Shown here in pieces: positions 7,005 to 14,921 of a DNA stretch of 15,849 nucleotides. The translations under genes and the position numbers were made by a program. Origin of the DNA: Hymenopellis radicata. Lineage: Eukaryota > Basidiomycota > Agaricomycetes > Agaricales > Physalacriaceae. The DNA lies in contig JADNRX010001033.1 in the NCBI GenBank assembly GCA_015501595.1, positions 1 to 15,849 on the forward strand, in the 5' to 3' direction. Numbering within the stretch: the first letter of the stretch is position 1; each line of letters starts with the position of its first letter. The notes under the pieces are model-generated. The model was not told where the DNA came from. It ran no database searches and saw only the letters and a program-made list of their open reading frames with translations.

Positions 7005-9011
7005 CTACTCACTAATCTCTCCAATGTTCAACGCGGCAAGGCAACGGTAGTGGGCGTCACGAGGAAGAGGCTTGGTAAAAATATCCGCAGGGTTCTCGGT
7101 ACCACGGACGAAGTTGAGTTTGATCTCCTTCGCCGCGACAAGTTCCCGAATGTAATGGTGACGGATATCGATATGCTTGACCTTCGCGTGGGATCTCGTG
7201 GTCTTCGTAAGGTCAAGAGCGCCGCGGTTATCGCCCCACAAGTCGCCGGGTTTCTTCTGTGCTAACCCGATCTCCTCAAGCCACGAAAACATCCATCGCA
7301 TCTGTTGGCTGGCCTTCGAAGTCGCGACATACTCCGACTCGACAGTGGAGAGTGCAACGGTTTGTTGACGCTGCGCACTCCAAGACACGGGTGCGCCAGC
7401 CATCATGAAGACTTGACCGGAGGTGGAACGACGCGTATCTTTGCATCCCGCGTAGTCGGCGTCAACGAAACCAACCGGTACGAGTGGCTCGTTAGCTGAG
7501 AAGAGAAGCCCGAACTTGATGGTTTGGCGAATATATCCCAACACATGGAGCAACGCTCTCCAGTGTTCCAAGCCTGGGTTCGTCTGGTAGCGAGATAAGA
7601 CGCTGACGGCATACGAGAGATCGGGACGAGTAGCGAGCTGTCCCCACATGACAGCACCAAGAAGGCGTCGATACGGCTTGTCCTTCATGGCCTGTCGTTC
7701 CCCATCCGTCTTGGGGGACATATCGCTGGTGAGAGACGTTCCGACAGGAAGTGGGGTGGAATGGAGTGGGATGTTTTCGAGGTGATACTCCTTGAAGACG
7801 TTGACGAAGTACGCGCGCTGAGACAGGGAAATGGTGCCCGCCTCGTACTTCTCGATGATCGTCATACCAAGGAGTCGCTCTTGGTCGGTGACATCCCGGA
7901 TATCCCAAACTCTGCCAAGTTCTGCCTTCCTAGTATCGGCCTCGGCTGGCGACGCTGACGCTCCCAAAACGTCATCAGTATACGTCGCAGTGAGGGTGTA
8001 CTCGCCATTGTCTCTCTTGCGCACACGCACGCACGGGTCCGCCCTCGACGCCGTATATTCCAAATCATCATACGTCCCGTTTAGCGTCCCGGCCCAGTCA
8101 TGGCCACCTTGCATCGTCCCGTAAATGGTCTTCTTCAATCTACATTTCTCCCTCTCGCGTCCCTTCACCTCGTATCCGCTCGGCTGATCCATCCATATCT
8201 CCTCCTTCGTGTCACTGTTGAGAAAGGCTGCTTCAAAATCGACCTGCCAAATGTAGAGACGTTCAGCAACAGCAACAGCGGCCATCATTCTGATAGATTC
8301 CAACCGTGCCACCGCCGCCCAAGTCTCATTATAGTCCACTCCCAACTGTTGAGTGAAACCTTTACCAACCCAACGAGCCTTATCGCGTAGTCGCATGCCA
8401 TCACCATTCTTCTTGATGGCATATACCCACCGTCCAGCCATTATGTTCGCACCGGGAGGTGGGATCCCCAATTCCCACGTCCCCTTGCGTCGATGAAGGT
8501 CTATTTCGACATCCATCGCGGCTGTCCAGCGGTCGGCGTCTAACGACATCGCTTCCTTGTAGTTCTTCGGCTCGTAGGTATCGTCGAGAGCACTGCCCAA
8601 TAATGCGACGAAGTCGTCCAAATCAGCGGACGTGTTCAAGGCGGCGTGAGCGGCTGGTGTCCCCGTGGCCCAATCTTCACCGGCGGCACGGGCAAGTTCC
8701 TCGCGTTGCTCGTAAGCGGCGTTCTCGATGGCGGCGCGAGTTGGAATAGGTGTACGTGTAGAACGTCTAGGCTCAGGCTGGGATGGCGGCTGGGAAATAG
8801 TGTCATTAGCCGAAGGAACCGAAGAAGAAGAAGATGAGGTAATAGAAGAATTAGAAGACTTAAACTTTGCTTCGTCACCTGGAGCGACCACTTTAGGTGG
8901 GACACTGTTAAATGCATCCGCGTGCACCGGTGTTTGAAGCTCGTTCTCGTCTCCACCTCCAAATATTCCTTCACCTCCCCCCTCTCTGCGATATCCCTCG
9001 TCAAACTCCAC
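7005..9011 (-). CDS. pol: Copia Pol: reverse transcriptase and RNase H segment
   Basis: An uninterrupted frame of at least 668 residues, open further upstream to the frame break near 9094, so 9011 is not a true start; the protein would be part of a Gag-Pol polyprotein. Residues 1-100 are a Ser/Pro-rich linker after integrase. The RVT_2-type reverse transcriptase covers about 150-400: AARW-equivalent KARWVGKGFTQQ at about 211, the first catalytic Asp in WQVDFEAAFLN (D258), IYGTMQGG at about 296, and YTDD (D346, D347), where most relatives have YVDD. RNase H follows at about 512-645, with D517 (VDADYAG), E558 (TVESEY), D594 (GDNRGA) and D615 (HIDIRHH), and ADIFTKPLPR near the end. All catalytic acids are present. 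It ends 18 bases from the 3' LTR. A strand of Gly/Arg-rich low complexity near residue 10-20 is not unusual for the linker. Confidence 0.95.
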   Translation of the reverse strand: MEFDEGYRREGGGEGIFGGGDENELQTPVHADAFNSVPPKVVAPGDEAKFKSSNSSITSSSSSSVPSANDTISQPPSQPEPRRSTRTPIPTRAAIENAAYEQREELARAAGEDWATGTPAAHAALNTSADLDDFVALLGSALDDTYEPKNYKEAMSLDADRWTAAMDVEIDLHRRKGTWELGIPPPGANIMAGRWVYAIKKNGDGMRLRDKARWVGKGFTQQLGVDYNETWAAVARLESIRMMAAVAVAERLYIWQVDFEAAFLNSDTKEEIWMDQPSGYEVKGREREKCRLKKTIYGTMQGGHDWAGTLNGTYDDLEYTASRADPCVRVRKRDNGEYTLTATYTDDVLGASASPAEADTRKAELGRVWDIRDVTDQERLLGMTIIEKYEAGTISLSQRAYFVNVFKEYHLENIPLHSTPLPVGTSLTSDMSPKTDGERQAMKDKPYRRLLGAVMWGQLATRPDLSYAVSVLSRYQTNPGLEHWRALLHVLGYIRQTIKFGLLFSANEPLVPVGFVDADYAGCKDTRRSTSGQVFMMAGAPVSWSAQRQQTVALSTVESEYVATSKASQQMRWMFSWLEEIGLAQKKPGDLWGDNRGALDLTKTTRSHAKVKHIDIRHHYIRELVAAKEIKLNFVRGTENPADIFTKPLPRDAHYRCLAALNIGEISE

Positions 9012-9082
9012 ATTACGACTAACAAACTGAACTCCGCGGTCGTCGATGAAGGACGTAATTCCCGCACCGACTCCGTACCCAA

Positions 9083-9935
9083 TCAGAGTTGCGGGATACC
9101 ACGGTCGTCCAGTTTGCTTTTCCCATCCACTCTAATCCCGTTGACGACTGGTGCCTTCGCCATACACCTACTCCCCCAGACGCGGAAGTGTGCGACGCTC
9201 TGTCGCTCACCTAACATTTCCTCAGCCGGAATCTTGCCAGGATGGCGTCGTGTTGTCATACGGTTGCGAACATGAATGCTCGCCGCCGCCGCCGCTGCCC
9301 AATATTTATGAGGCAGGTTCGAGTCGTGAAGACCTGTACGAACGTCCTCGAGGACAGTCCGCAACGCCCGCTCTGCCAGCCCGTTCTGAGCAGAGGATAA
9401 GGCGCTGTAGTCTCGTGGACAATGCCGTGAGTCTTGAAGTACTCCGACCATGCATGCAAATTGAACGCATTATCAGTACGGACGCGTTTGATTGCTGACC
9501 CAGTCTGCTTCTCCAACAAGACCCTATAATCGTCGAAGGCCTTGATGGTGGTATCGTCACTCTTGTCCTTTGAGAAAATCGCCATACTTGTACGACGTCC
9601 CCGAGTCGACGATAATCATCATGTAATATGTTTCCACCAACGGACGGCGTGCGCGACGGACCCCACAGATCCATCGCTACTAGTCCAAGAGGAGGTACGT
9701 CCGGATCAGTATGATTGTCATACGGACGTGTGTGTTGACGGCCTGCTTGACAGTCGAGGCAACGCGCATCAACAGTCAAGTTGGTGATCTTCAGGTCATC
9801 GACTAAGCCCTTCGCGGCCATCTCGCGAATGCGTTCGACGTCGGAATGAGCAAAATGCCGGTGCCAGGTTCGTAGATCAACCGGTGATGAGGTCGAAATC
9901 ATCGCCACACTCTGGGACGAATCGAGGACATACAT
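9083..9935 (-). pseudogene. Copia integrase, broken by several frame changes
   Basis: Integrase inserts the cDNA into the host genome. All of its landmarks are visible but lie in different frames. Near 9861-9750 is the zinc domain WHRHFAH...CLDC (HHCC). The first catalytic Asp is in VAMDLWGP (about 9671), the second Asp in RVRTDN (about 9474) and the Glu in NGLAERA (about 9373), the usual D,D,E set with spacing close to the family's 35 residues. Frame changes are needed near 9936-9939 (G run), 9629-9631, 9567-9568, 9397-9399 and 9091-9094. In sign, the first and the last two look like one-base losses, the middle two like one-base gains (or two-base losses). No stop codon other than those caused by the shifts is evident. 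This copy cannot make integrase as read, unless the indels are sequence errors. Confidence 0.9.
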
Positions 9936-11410
9936 CCCCGACGATCCTCGACCATAAAAATCGGCATTCCACCAGGACCTCTAGTAATGACTACCCGTCC
10001 CCCACCGAAGAGCGAGTAGTAACCACTACGGTCAAATTGGCTAACGGAGATAAGGTTCGCCGAAAGAGATGGCGCGTGAAGCGCATTCTTGAAGGTAAGC
10101 GTGACTTTCTTGCCCTCAATGTCGTACGTGCGAGTGACAGTCCCCTTTCCCACTATAGAGAAGTCACCCTCCGACGCCAATGCCGACTTGCCCGTACGAT
10201 ATGGCAAAGACTCGTACTCGGCGAAATCGTCCCGGCTGCGAAAGAAGTGGTCGCTGGCGCCGGAATCAAGGAACGTCATGGTTATGGCTGATTTGACGCC
10301 CTCAAAAGTACGACTAACTGTCGCACTGTCCGCCACAGGCGCGTCAACGACGTACGCGACCGGACAGACACACGCGGAGAACTGGGTTAGGGTCACCTCG
10401 TCTTCATCCACCTCAGAGTTGGGTATGGGGTCTAGTGGTGGTGGAGTATCTTCGTCTTCCCCATCAATGGAGACGACGATAGAGGAGTTATATTCCACGC
10501 CATCCGTCCAGGCGGCAAGGACGACGTGGGAAGTGGATGGAGTGGTGGCGGGGGTATTCGAAGATGTCTGGTTCGCCTGCGCCTGCGACTGCTTCTTCCT
10601 CTGGCCGAAACCAGGAGGAAATTGGCCTTCCTTTCCGCCTCCTTCCCAATAACAGTCTATGACCCAATGACTGCTACGATCCTTCGCCTTGCACTTGGGA
10701 TTCGTGCAGTGACGCTTCCCTGTAGCCGCCGCGAAAGCGGTCGACCCACCAGTAGGCGCCTTAGGGAGCTTGATCGTGGCGGCGTACGTCTGAATAGCGC
10801 CCCAGACGTCTTCCGCTGTGGGATAAGGAAAGAGTTGAGCGATGAGCGGTAGCCACTGGGGGTTCGTGGCGGGAAGGGACCGAATGAGGACTCCCTTAAG
10901 GTCCTTATCGGTGACTGCTTTTCCGAGCGAGCGGAGAACGGCGACCTGAGCATTTAGGTCAGCCCAGTGCGCATCCAACTCGTCGGTGGAAGTGCCGATG
11001 AACGTAGCCGTATTGAAAGTATTCTCGGCGTTAGACAAGGCCGCATCGCTCTTGGGTATGCAGAGTCGCTCAAGGCGAGCCCAGATTTCGGCGGATGTGC
11101 CTGTCACGTTGAGCCCTATGGCAACGGGATCGATGATGTTTTGGACGACGAGCGCTGTGGCGCACCCATCGCGGAAATCCCATTCGTCGCGGGACGGCGC
11201 CTTCGAGTAGAACGGGGTCTGGGGTTCGGTTTGACCGAGGCTAAGGAGAACGATGGGTGGACGGGTGATGGTCCCATCGAGATATCCTTTGACGCCCGTC
11301 CTCGTAGCGGATTGCTCGATTCGAATCTTAAAGGATGCCCAGTTCGATTTATCGTTCTTGAGCATCAGCTCGTAGACGAACTGTGGGATGGCGACGATTC
11401 CAGAGGACAT
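9899..11410 (-). CDS. gag: Copia Gag and aspartic protease
   Basis: A 503-residue frame starting at ATG 11410, 142 bases inside the 5' LTR. Residues about 1-215 are the UBN2/Gag capsid-like region, opening with a typical copia segment (NDKSNWASFKIRIEQSA). A zinc knuckle follows at 235-253 with C235, C240, H248 and C253; the C-to-H spacing of seven is longer than the usual CX2-4CX4HX4C. A Gln/Ser/Thr/Pro-rich linker leads to the aspartic protease with active site LDSGASDHFF (D382), the copia-type D-S-G-A-S. The protein continues into the start of the pre-integrase region (RRG at about 490) and then runs out of frame to a stop: the last dozen residues are a frameshift tail. The Gag would form the virus-like particle and protease would mature the polyprotein. 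Confidence 0.94.
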   Translation of the reverse strand: MSSGIVAIPQFVYELMLKNDKSNWASFKIRIEQSATRTGVKGYLDGTITRPPIVLLSLGQTEPQTPFYSKAPSRDEWDFRDGCATALVVQNIIDPVAIGLNVTGTSAEIWARLERLCIPKSDAALSNAENTFNTATFIGTSTDELDAHWADLNAQVAVLRSLGKAVTDKDLKGVLIRSLPATNPQWLPLIAQLFPYPTAEDVWGAIQTYAATIKLPKAPTGGSTAFAAATGKRHCTNPKCKAKDRSSHWVIDCYWEGGGKEGQFPPGFGQRKKQSQAQANQTSSNTPATTPSTSHVVLAAWTDGVEYNSSIVVSIDGEDEDTPPPLDPIPNSEVDEDEVTLTQFSACVCPVAYVVDAPVADSATVSRTFEGVKSAITMTFLDSGASDHFFRSRDDFAEYESLPYRTGKSALASEGDFSIVGKGTVTRTYDIEGKKVTLTFKNALHAPSLSANLISVSQFDRSGYYSLFGGGRVVITRGPGGMPIFMVEDRRGCMSSIRPRVWR

Positions 11411-11533
11411 AGGGGTAGTGTGTGTGTGGGTAGTGGCAGCAGTGGCAGTGGTATGTGGGTATTGTGGGTATTGTATGAGTCGTGTGTGTGGGTACGGGTG
11501 TGGTGTGTATTGAATCGACTTGATTGAGATTAT
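11411..11533 (-). promoter_or_regulatory. CA-rich 5' leader of the copia RNA
   Basis: Between the primer-binding site and the gag ATG the element strand is rich in CA and poor in G (CCACACACAC, CCACAATACCC, CACTGCCACTGC). Such G-poor sequence is likely unstructured, which would ease scanning to the gag start. A packaging signal could also be here but cannot be seen from sequence alone. Confidence 0.5.
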
Positions 11534-11550
11534 GCTTCGGGGCCCATAAC
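11534..11550 (-). other. Primer-binding site for the initiator tRNA-Met half molecule
   Basis: Directly after the 5' LTR (one G between) the element strand reads GTTATGGGCCCCGAAGC. It is not complementary to the 3' acceptor end of a tRNA. Its complement, GCTTCGGGGCCCATAAC, has the anticodon stem-loop of eukaryotic initiator tRNA-Met (GGGCCCATAACC, anticodon CAT). Drosophila copia and yeast Ty5 are known to prime from such an internally cleaved initiator tRNA; the expected cleavage after nucleotide 39 (the C of CATAAC) matches the edge of this site. Confidence 0.82.
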
Positions 11551-11551
11551 C

Positions 11552-11840
11552 TAATGTAAAGGAATGGTGTTGGTAAGCTTCTCAGTCGATACACAAAGGT
11601 AGAAACGACTGTATTAGGTCGAGTACTATACCTAATGTAAAGGAATGGTGTTGGTAAGCTTCTGTAAGGTATATGAGTACGAAGAACGATTAGGTTAAGA
11701 TATGTAAGCTCACCTCAGTCGATACACAAAGGTAGAAACGACTGAGGTGAGGTGAAACGATCGAGTGGTATATAAAGGTACATATAGGAGACATGTCCGA
11801 AAAAGGTATTCACCGCCCGTCGTCGGGTCTACTTCCAACA
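11552..11840 (-). repeat. 5' LTR of the copia element
   Basis: Begins TGTTGG in element orientation (11840) and ends TTACATTA at 11552. It holds the promoter and start of the element RNA. A perfect 13-base inverted repeat CTCACCTCAGTCG/CGACTGAGGTGAG lies at 11709-11721 and 11739-11751. A TTTATATA on the element strand (around 11770-11777) is a candidate core promoter; the same site reads TATATAAAG on the opposite strand. Confidence 0.96.
11769..11777 (+). promoter_or_regulatory. TATA-like box facing out of the 5' LTR
   Basis: TATATAAAG on the plus strand, duplicated at 6915-6923 in the other LTR. It points antisense to the element. From 6915 it faces an ATG at 6939 and into the 3' end of the RNase H region; from 11769 it faces the right flank. 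Whether it is used is unknown. Confidence 0.35.
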
Positions 11841-11845
11841 CAGCC
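11841..11845. repeat. Right 5-bp target site duplication of the copia element
   Basis: CAGCC, identical to 6693-6697. Confidence 0.92.
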
Positions 11846-12582
11846 GTCGCCACTGCTGCTCTGACAACCGTCAGGCGGCCTCCGGGGTGTGCTTGTGGCC
11901 CTGGCTCTGCGCCGGGCTTACTGCTGGAGGACCCTGGCTCTGCGCCGGGCTTACTGCTGAAGGACGACAACCGAGTGGACGACGCAACGCCTTCTGGAGC
12001 AGGACAACGAGGAGAACATAGACGTCTGGAGATGGAGACGACGTGCGGCAGAGTGATACGCGATGACGAGCATTCCGGACACGTACCTTGGGCTTGAACT
12101 TGCCCCGATCAGCTGGGAGCCGTCCTGCTCGATTCCTCTCAGGAATTAGTGGAACATGGGGCGTTGAATTCGATGAACTTGAGTACCATCATGTCTCGTT
12201 GCAGAATTATCTGTGCGTCTTCTCATTCCTTACTTTCATCTTCTCTGACCAGTGCCACAGATATTCATCTCATCTTGGTTCATCACTACAGCAACCTCCC
12301 GCAATCCGGCTTCTCGACTCCACAATCATCTTTTTTACGCGCCGGAATCCCAGCGTCACGCGCCGCGTCCCCTCTCAGCCCACCTCCCATCGCAGACAAC
12401 GACCTCTTCGCCGCTGGGATGGGGACGTCTTGGATGTAGTCGGCGGTAGGCGCGAAGGTTGAATGACGACGATGACGACGTCTGGAACAGGAACAAGGAG
12501 GACGTCTGGAGCTGGATGACGAACATGTTGTCGATGACAACCACTCCCACCCACCACCCTCAGTCCCTGCATCATGCACGGC
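11846..12582. other. Right flank of the element, no clear gene
   Basis: Open frames on both strands are short and repeat-driven. GACGTCTGGA-type motifs recur at about 12023, 12477 and 12502, within GACGACGATGACG-like low-complexity DNA. Possible splice signals exist, but no protein family is recognisable. This may be remnant host sequence interrupted by the retrotransposon. Confidence 0.4.
11899..11964. repeat. 33-bp tandem repeat, two copies
   Basis: CCCTGGCTCTGCGCCGGGC followed by TTACTGCTG and a short purine tail occurs at 11899-11931 and again at 11932-11964. The 28 leading bases are identical. The period is a multiple of three, so a frame on either strand gives an 11-residue repeat (KPGAEPG on the minus strand), but no gene is supported. 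Confidence 0.85.
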
Positions 12583-12835
12583 TAGGGTTTGAAAGTTAGG
12601 TTAGTTAACCAGTTAGTAACCGCTCATTAACCCTAACCTAACCACCTCTAACTGATATAACGGTTAAGGATCTTAACCAGTTTCAGCAGTTAGAGGTGGT
12701 TACGGTTATAGGTTAAAAAATATTTCAGATATCCTATAACTGCTAGTTAGGGTTATTGACCGGTTACAACCGCACTAACCGCTATATCGGTTAAACCGGT
12801 TATAACCGGTTAATAACCGGTTTAACTGACTAAAT
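12583..12835. repeat. GGTTAA/AACCGG-rich repeat element starting TAGGGTTTGAA
   Basis: A dense set of short inverted motifs (AACCGG, GGTTATAACC, CTAACCTAACC, TTAACCAGTT), strongest at 12788-12823. It begins TAGGGTTTGAAAGTTAGG, a near match to 15327 onward (three transitions in the first 22 bases). No coding capacity and no convincing right terminus or target duplication. Its right edge abuts the tRNA-like module, so it could be the body of a minus-strand SINE-like unit. Confidence 0.6.
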
Positions 12836-12856
12836 CCAGAAAATCGAAAAGAAGGT

Positions 12857-12931
12857 TGCCATGAGTGGGAATTGAACCCACATACTGCTGCTGAAACACA
12901 GCAGGAGCTCATCCATCTGAGCCACAGCCGC
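12857..12931 (-). other. tRNA-like Pol III module (pseudo-tRNA or SINE head)
   Basis: On the minus strand, 75 bases have the size of a tRNA. The A box TGGCTCAGATGG (12924-12913) and B box GGTTCAATTCC are both close to consensus. The D arm GCTC...GAGC and T arm GTGGG-TTCAATT-CCCAC fold perfectly, and a CTGCT/AGCAG anticodon-like stem exists. The acceptor ends GCGGCTG and TCATGGC pair at only three or four of seven positions. A functional tRNA is therefore unlikely; a pseudogene or the head of a tRNA-derived SINE fits better. T-rich Pol III stops (TTCTTTTCG) follow within 15 bases. Which amino acid it came from is not clear. Confidence 0.65.
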
Positions 12932-12935
12932 CGCA

Positions 12936-14868
12936 AGCTCTATCAATTTTTAGGTCTCATAGGCCCTCTTTGCTCACACCCGAACAAGTATGGTAACTGC
13001 GTGCATGTACCTCATAATGGTCATGCATGCTGATGTGCAGTGCAGAAATACACCACAGAAATACACACAACCAACACACAAACACAAAACAAAACAAACA
13101 CTCGGGACTTCTGAAGTCCCTAATGAACAAGTACAAGGATCCGACCTTATCACTCGTAACGAATTACAACCTTAGTCAAGATCTGGTGACTCAAGGAGGT
13201 TCCAAACGGAGGGGTGTGATGTACTTCCTGTACTAACACAAGTGCAAGTTCGAGGGAGCTAGGGGTTTTTAACTTATGGGATTCCGGGGAAGTGGAAGTT
13301 CCCGTGGTCTTAGCCGAATGAGGTGACACTCAAGTACACTGAGCCTCGAGGACTAACCGGTTGACTAATCTCGTGTATTCACTCTTTTAACTCAACAGAG
13401 TGTAGGGACCAAGATCGCCTTTGGGTACGTAAAGATCCGCGGGGCTTGGGTACACTAAGTTGGTCTAAACTAACCACAGGTGCCTGTCTTCTTATATGAA
13501 TCCGAAGCAGTTGCAAGCGCGGTAACTTCAAGGGTTCTTAAGTTACCTTGTCCACAGCTCTTGTTTCTGTCGTTTAAACTCCGTCTCGGGACAGAGGGAC
13601 TTTCACAAGTGCTATTCGCAAGGTTCCCGAGTACTAACTCAAAGATCACCAAGTAAAACTGTTACTGGTTCACGGGGGTTCTGATCAGTTGATAAACTTA
13701 AACCGGGTGGAAGCAATGGTTTCCGAGTCAAAGATACACTGGTATTTCACTTATGCTGTATACGCGGGTGCAAATTAACTACTGACTACGACGTTGTACA
13801 GGCCTTTATATACTACAATCCGGGACTATACGGGTATAAACTACTTACTCTTCGGGCCTATAGGAACTATGTTATCGGGTGCACTGTATCCCGGATGACT
13901 CATTTCGCCTGCGGATTGCGTGCTTTGGGTGGTATTTGATATAACACCTTGTGCTCGCCGGGCTCAACTGGTAGGATGTTCCTGGTGGAATCCAGCTGGT
14001 CCAACTCGTCGTAGTGCTGTTACTGTTCTGGGTACTAACTAAGTACCCTTGTACTTAGGTTCTGGTGAAAGGTCTGATTCGTAGCTTTCAAAGGATACCC
14101 AACTTGTCAAGGATGTCTCTGGGAATTACGCCACGATGGTGGTTTTTACTGGTTGGTCTAGTCAAGAGTGAGGGACTTGAATTGTTCCCGTTCCTGATTG
14201 CTCTGCATGACTCTGCATGGTTCTGAGTCTTATTTAATGCCGGGTCCATGTGACGTACTGCGCCACTCGGAATTAAATGCAAGCCGGCTTGATTCCGGTG
14301 AAGTTTCCTGACTCATACTCAGGGACGATACGGGTTCGTAGAGATCCCGATACGTGGTACGTGAGGGTCCATGGGTACACTTGGTACACATTCTGAACAA
14401 CTTCCGACTTCTGGACTTGTCTTTGAGGTCTTGTCTAAACACCTTGTTTAAGTACTTGTCTTTTATGAAGCGTAATCGAGTCGAACTCGAGGCTCATCGG
14501 GTTGTAGTAACATACCCGGGCGCATTGAGTATTTGATATTCAGGTACGTTTTAAGGTTTCTGTAGAACGTTACGGGAAATGCCGGGTTTCGGTAGTTCAG
14601 TCCGTAGGCGCGTATTGGCCACCTAGGAGTCTCTTCGCGTCCTAAGAGAGTCTCCTGTAAGTCTTTAGCGTAGACTTCTAAGTACTTGGTGTCTTGTTTA
14701 GACATGTCTTTCAGTCTAGAGGTCGTACAGAATTCGCAAAATGTAGCCTTTCTGCTTCCAAACTGTACTGTGCGTATCATCTCCCCTTAACTTAGATGAT
14801 ATCGTCCGCGATATCCGTCCGCATCTCCGGAGTACCTTCTCTGCATCTGTTTTTGGGCATACTGGGTA
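12936..14868. other. 1.9-kb region without a convincing gene
   Basis: A/C-rich DNA at 13040-13100 leads into long AT-moderate sequence. Stops are frequent in all frames; frames at 14230-14442 and 14463-14780 (minus) lack family motifs. A perfect palindrome GGGACTTCTGAAGTCCC lies at 13104-13120. At 13206-13224 a purine run AAACGGAGGGG is followed by TGTGATGTAC, which resembles the polypurine-tract/LTR junction of a Gypsy element, but I find no second LTR or pol domains. Confidence 0.4.
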
Positions 14869-14869
14869 G

Positions 14870-14877
14870 TATAAAAG
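14870..14877 (+). promoter_or_regulatory. TATA box of the small gene at 14922
   Basis: TATAAAAG lies 44 bases before the ATG, followed by a T-rich stretch and TTTTCGCC before the start. Upstream at 14776-14812 are two inverted repeats, ATCATCT/AGATGAT and GATATCG/CGATATC, that could bind dimeric regulators. Confidence 0.55.
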
Positions 14878-14921
14878 GCATCGGGATTTCTTTTATTCCC
14901 TTTTTACCATCTATTTTCGCC

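Larger units (their letters stand above)
6698..11840 (-). mobile_element. Ty1/copia LTR retrotransposon, full length, 5143 bp
   Basis: A complete element transcribed on the minus strand. Its parts are a 5' LTR (11552-11840), primer-binding site (11534-11550), gag-protease frame (9899-11410), a broken integrase (about 9083-9935), RT/RNase H frame (7005 to about 9094), polypurine tract (6987-6995) and 3' LTR (6698-6986). The CAGCC duplications flank it. The gene order protease, integrase, reverse transcriptase, RNase H is diagnostic of copia (Pseudoviridae-type) elements and opposite to Gypsy. LTRs differ at a single base in 289, so the insertion is recent. The integrase frame changes make this copy non-autonomous as read. 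Confidence 0.97.

Noticed and set aside
6939..7265. Plus-strand frame starting MSEKGIHRP over the 3' LTR and RNase H end
   Set aside because: It is antisense to the well-supported RNase H frame and its start comes from LTR sequence. Kept only as part of the antisense-transcription finding, not as a gene.
8636..9082. 148-residue minus frame overlapping the RT segment
   Set aside because: An out-of-frame shadow of the Pol linker and start of RT; it has no motifs of its own.
10089..10652. 187-residue plus frame opposite gag
   Set aside because: An antisense shadow of the gag-protease frame, low in motifs and rich in Ser/Pro from mirrored codons.
11899..11964. CRISPR-like or minisatellite array
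   Set aside because: Only two contiguous 33-base units without spacers; a simple tandem duplication in a eukaryotic genome.
12601..12680. Telomere-like CTAACCCTAACC sequence
   Set aside because: Only isolated CCCTAACC-type units within a palindromic repeat; no tandem TTAGGG array, so not a telomere or an internal telomeric block.
12857..12931. Functional tRNA gene
   Set aside because: Acceptor strands do not pair and the anticodon loop is ambiguous, so it is reported as a tRNA-like module instead.
14463..14780. 105-residue minus frame upstream of the small TATA gene
   Set aside because: Moderate coding look but no motif, no homologous pattern and no promoter; frames around it are closed.
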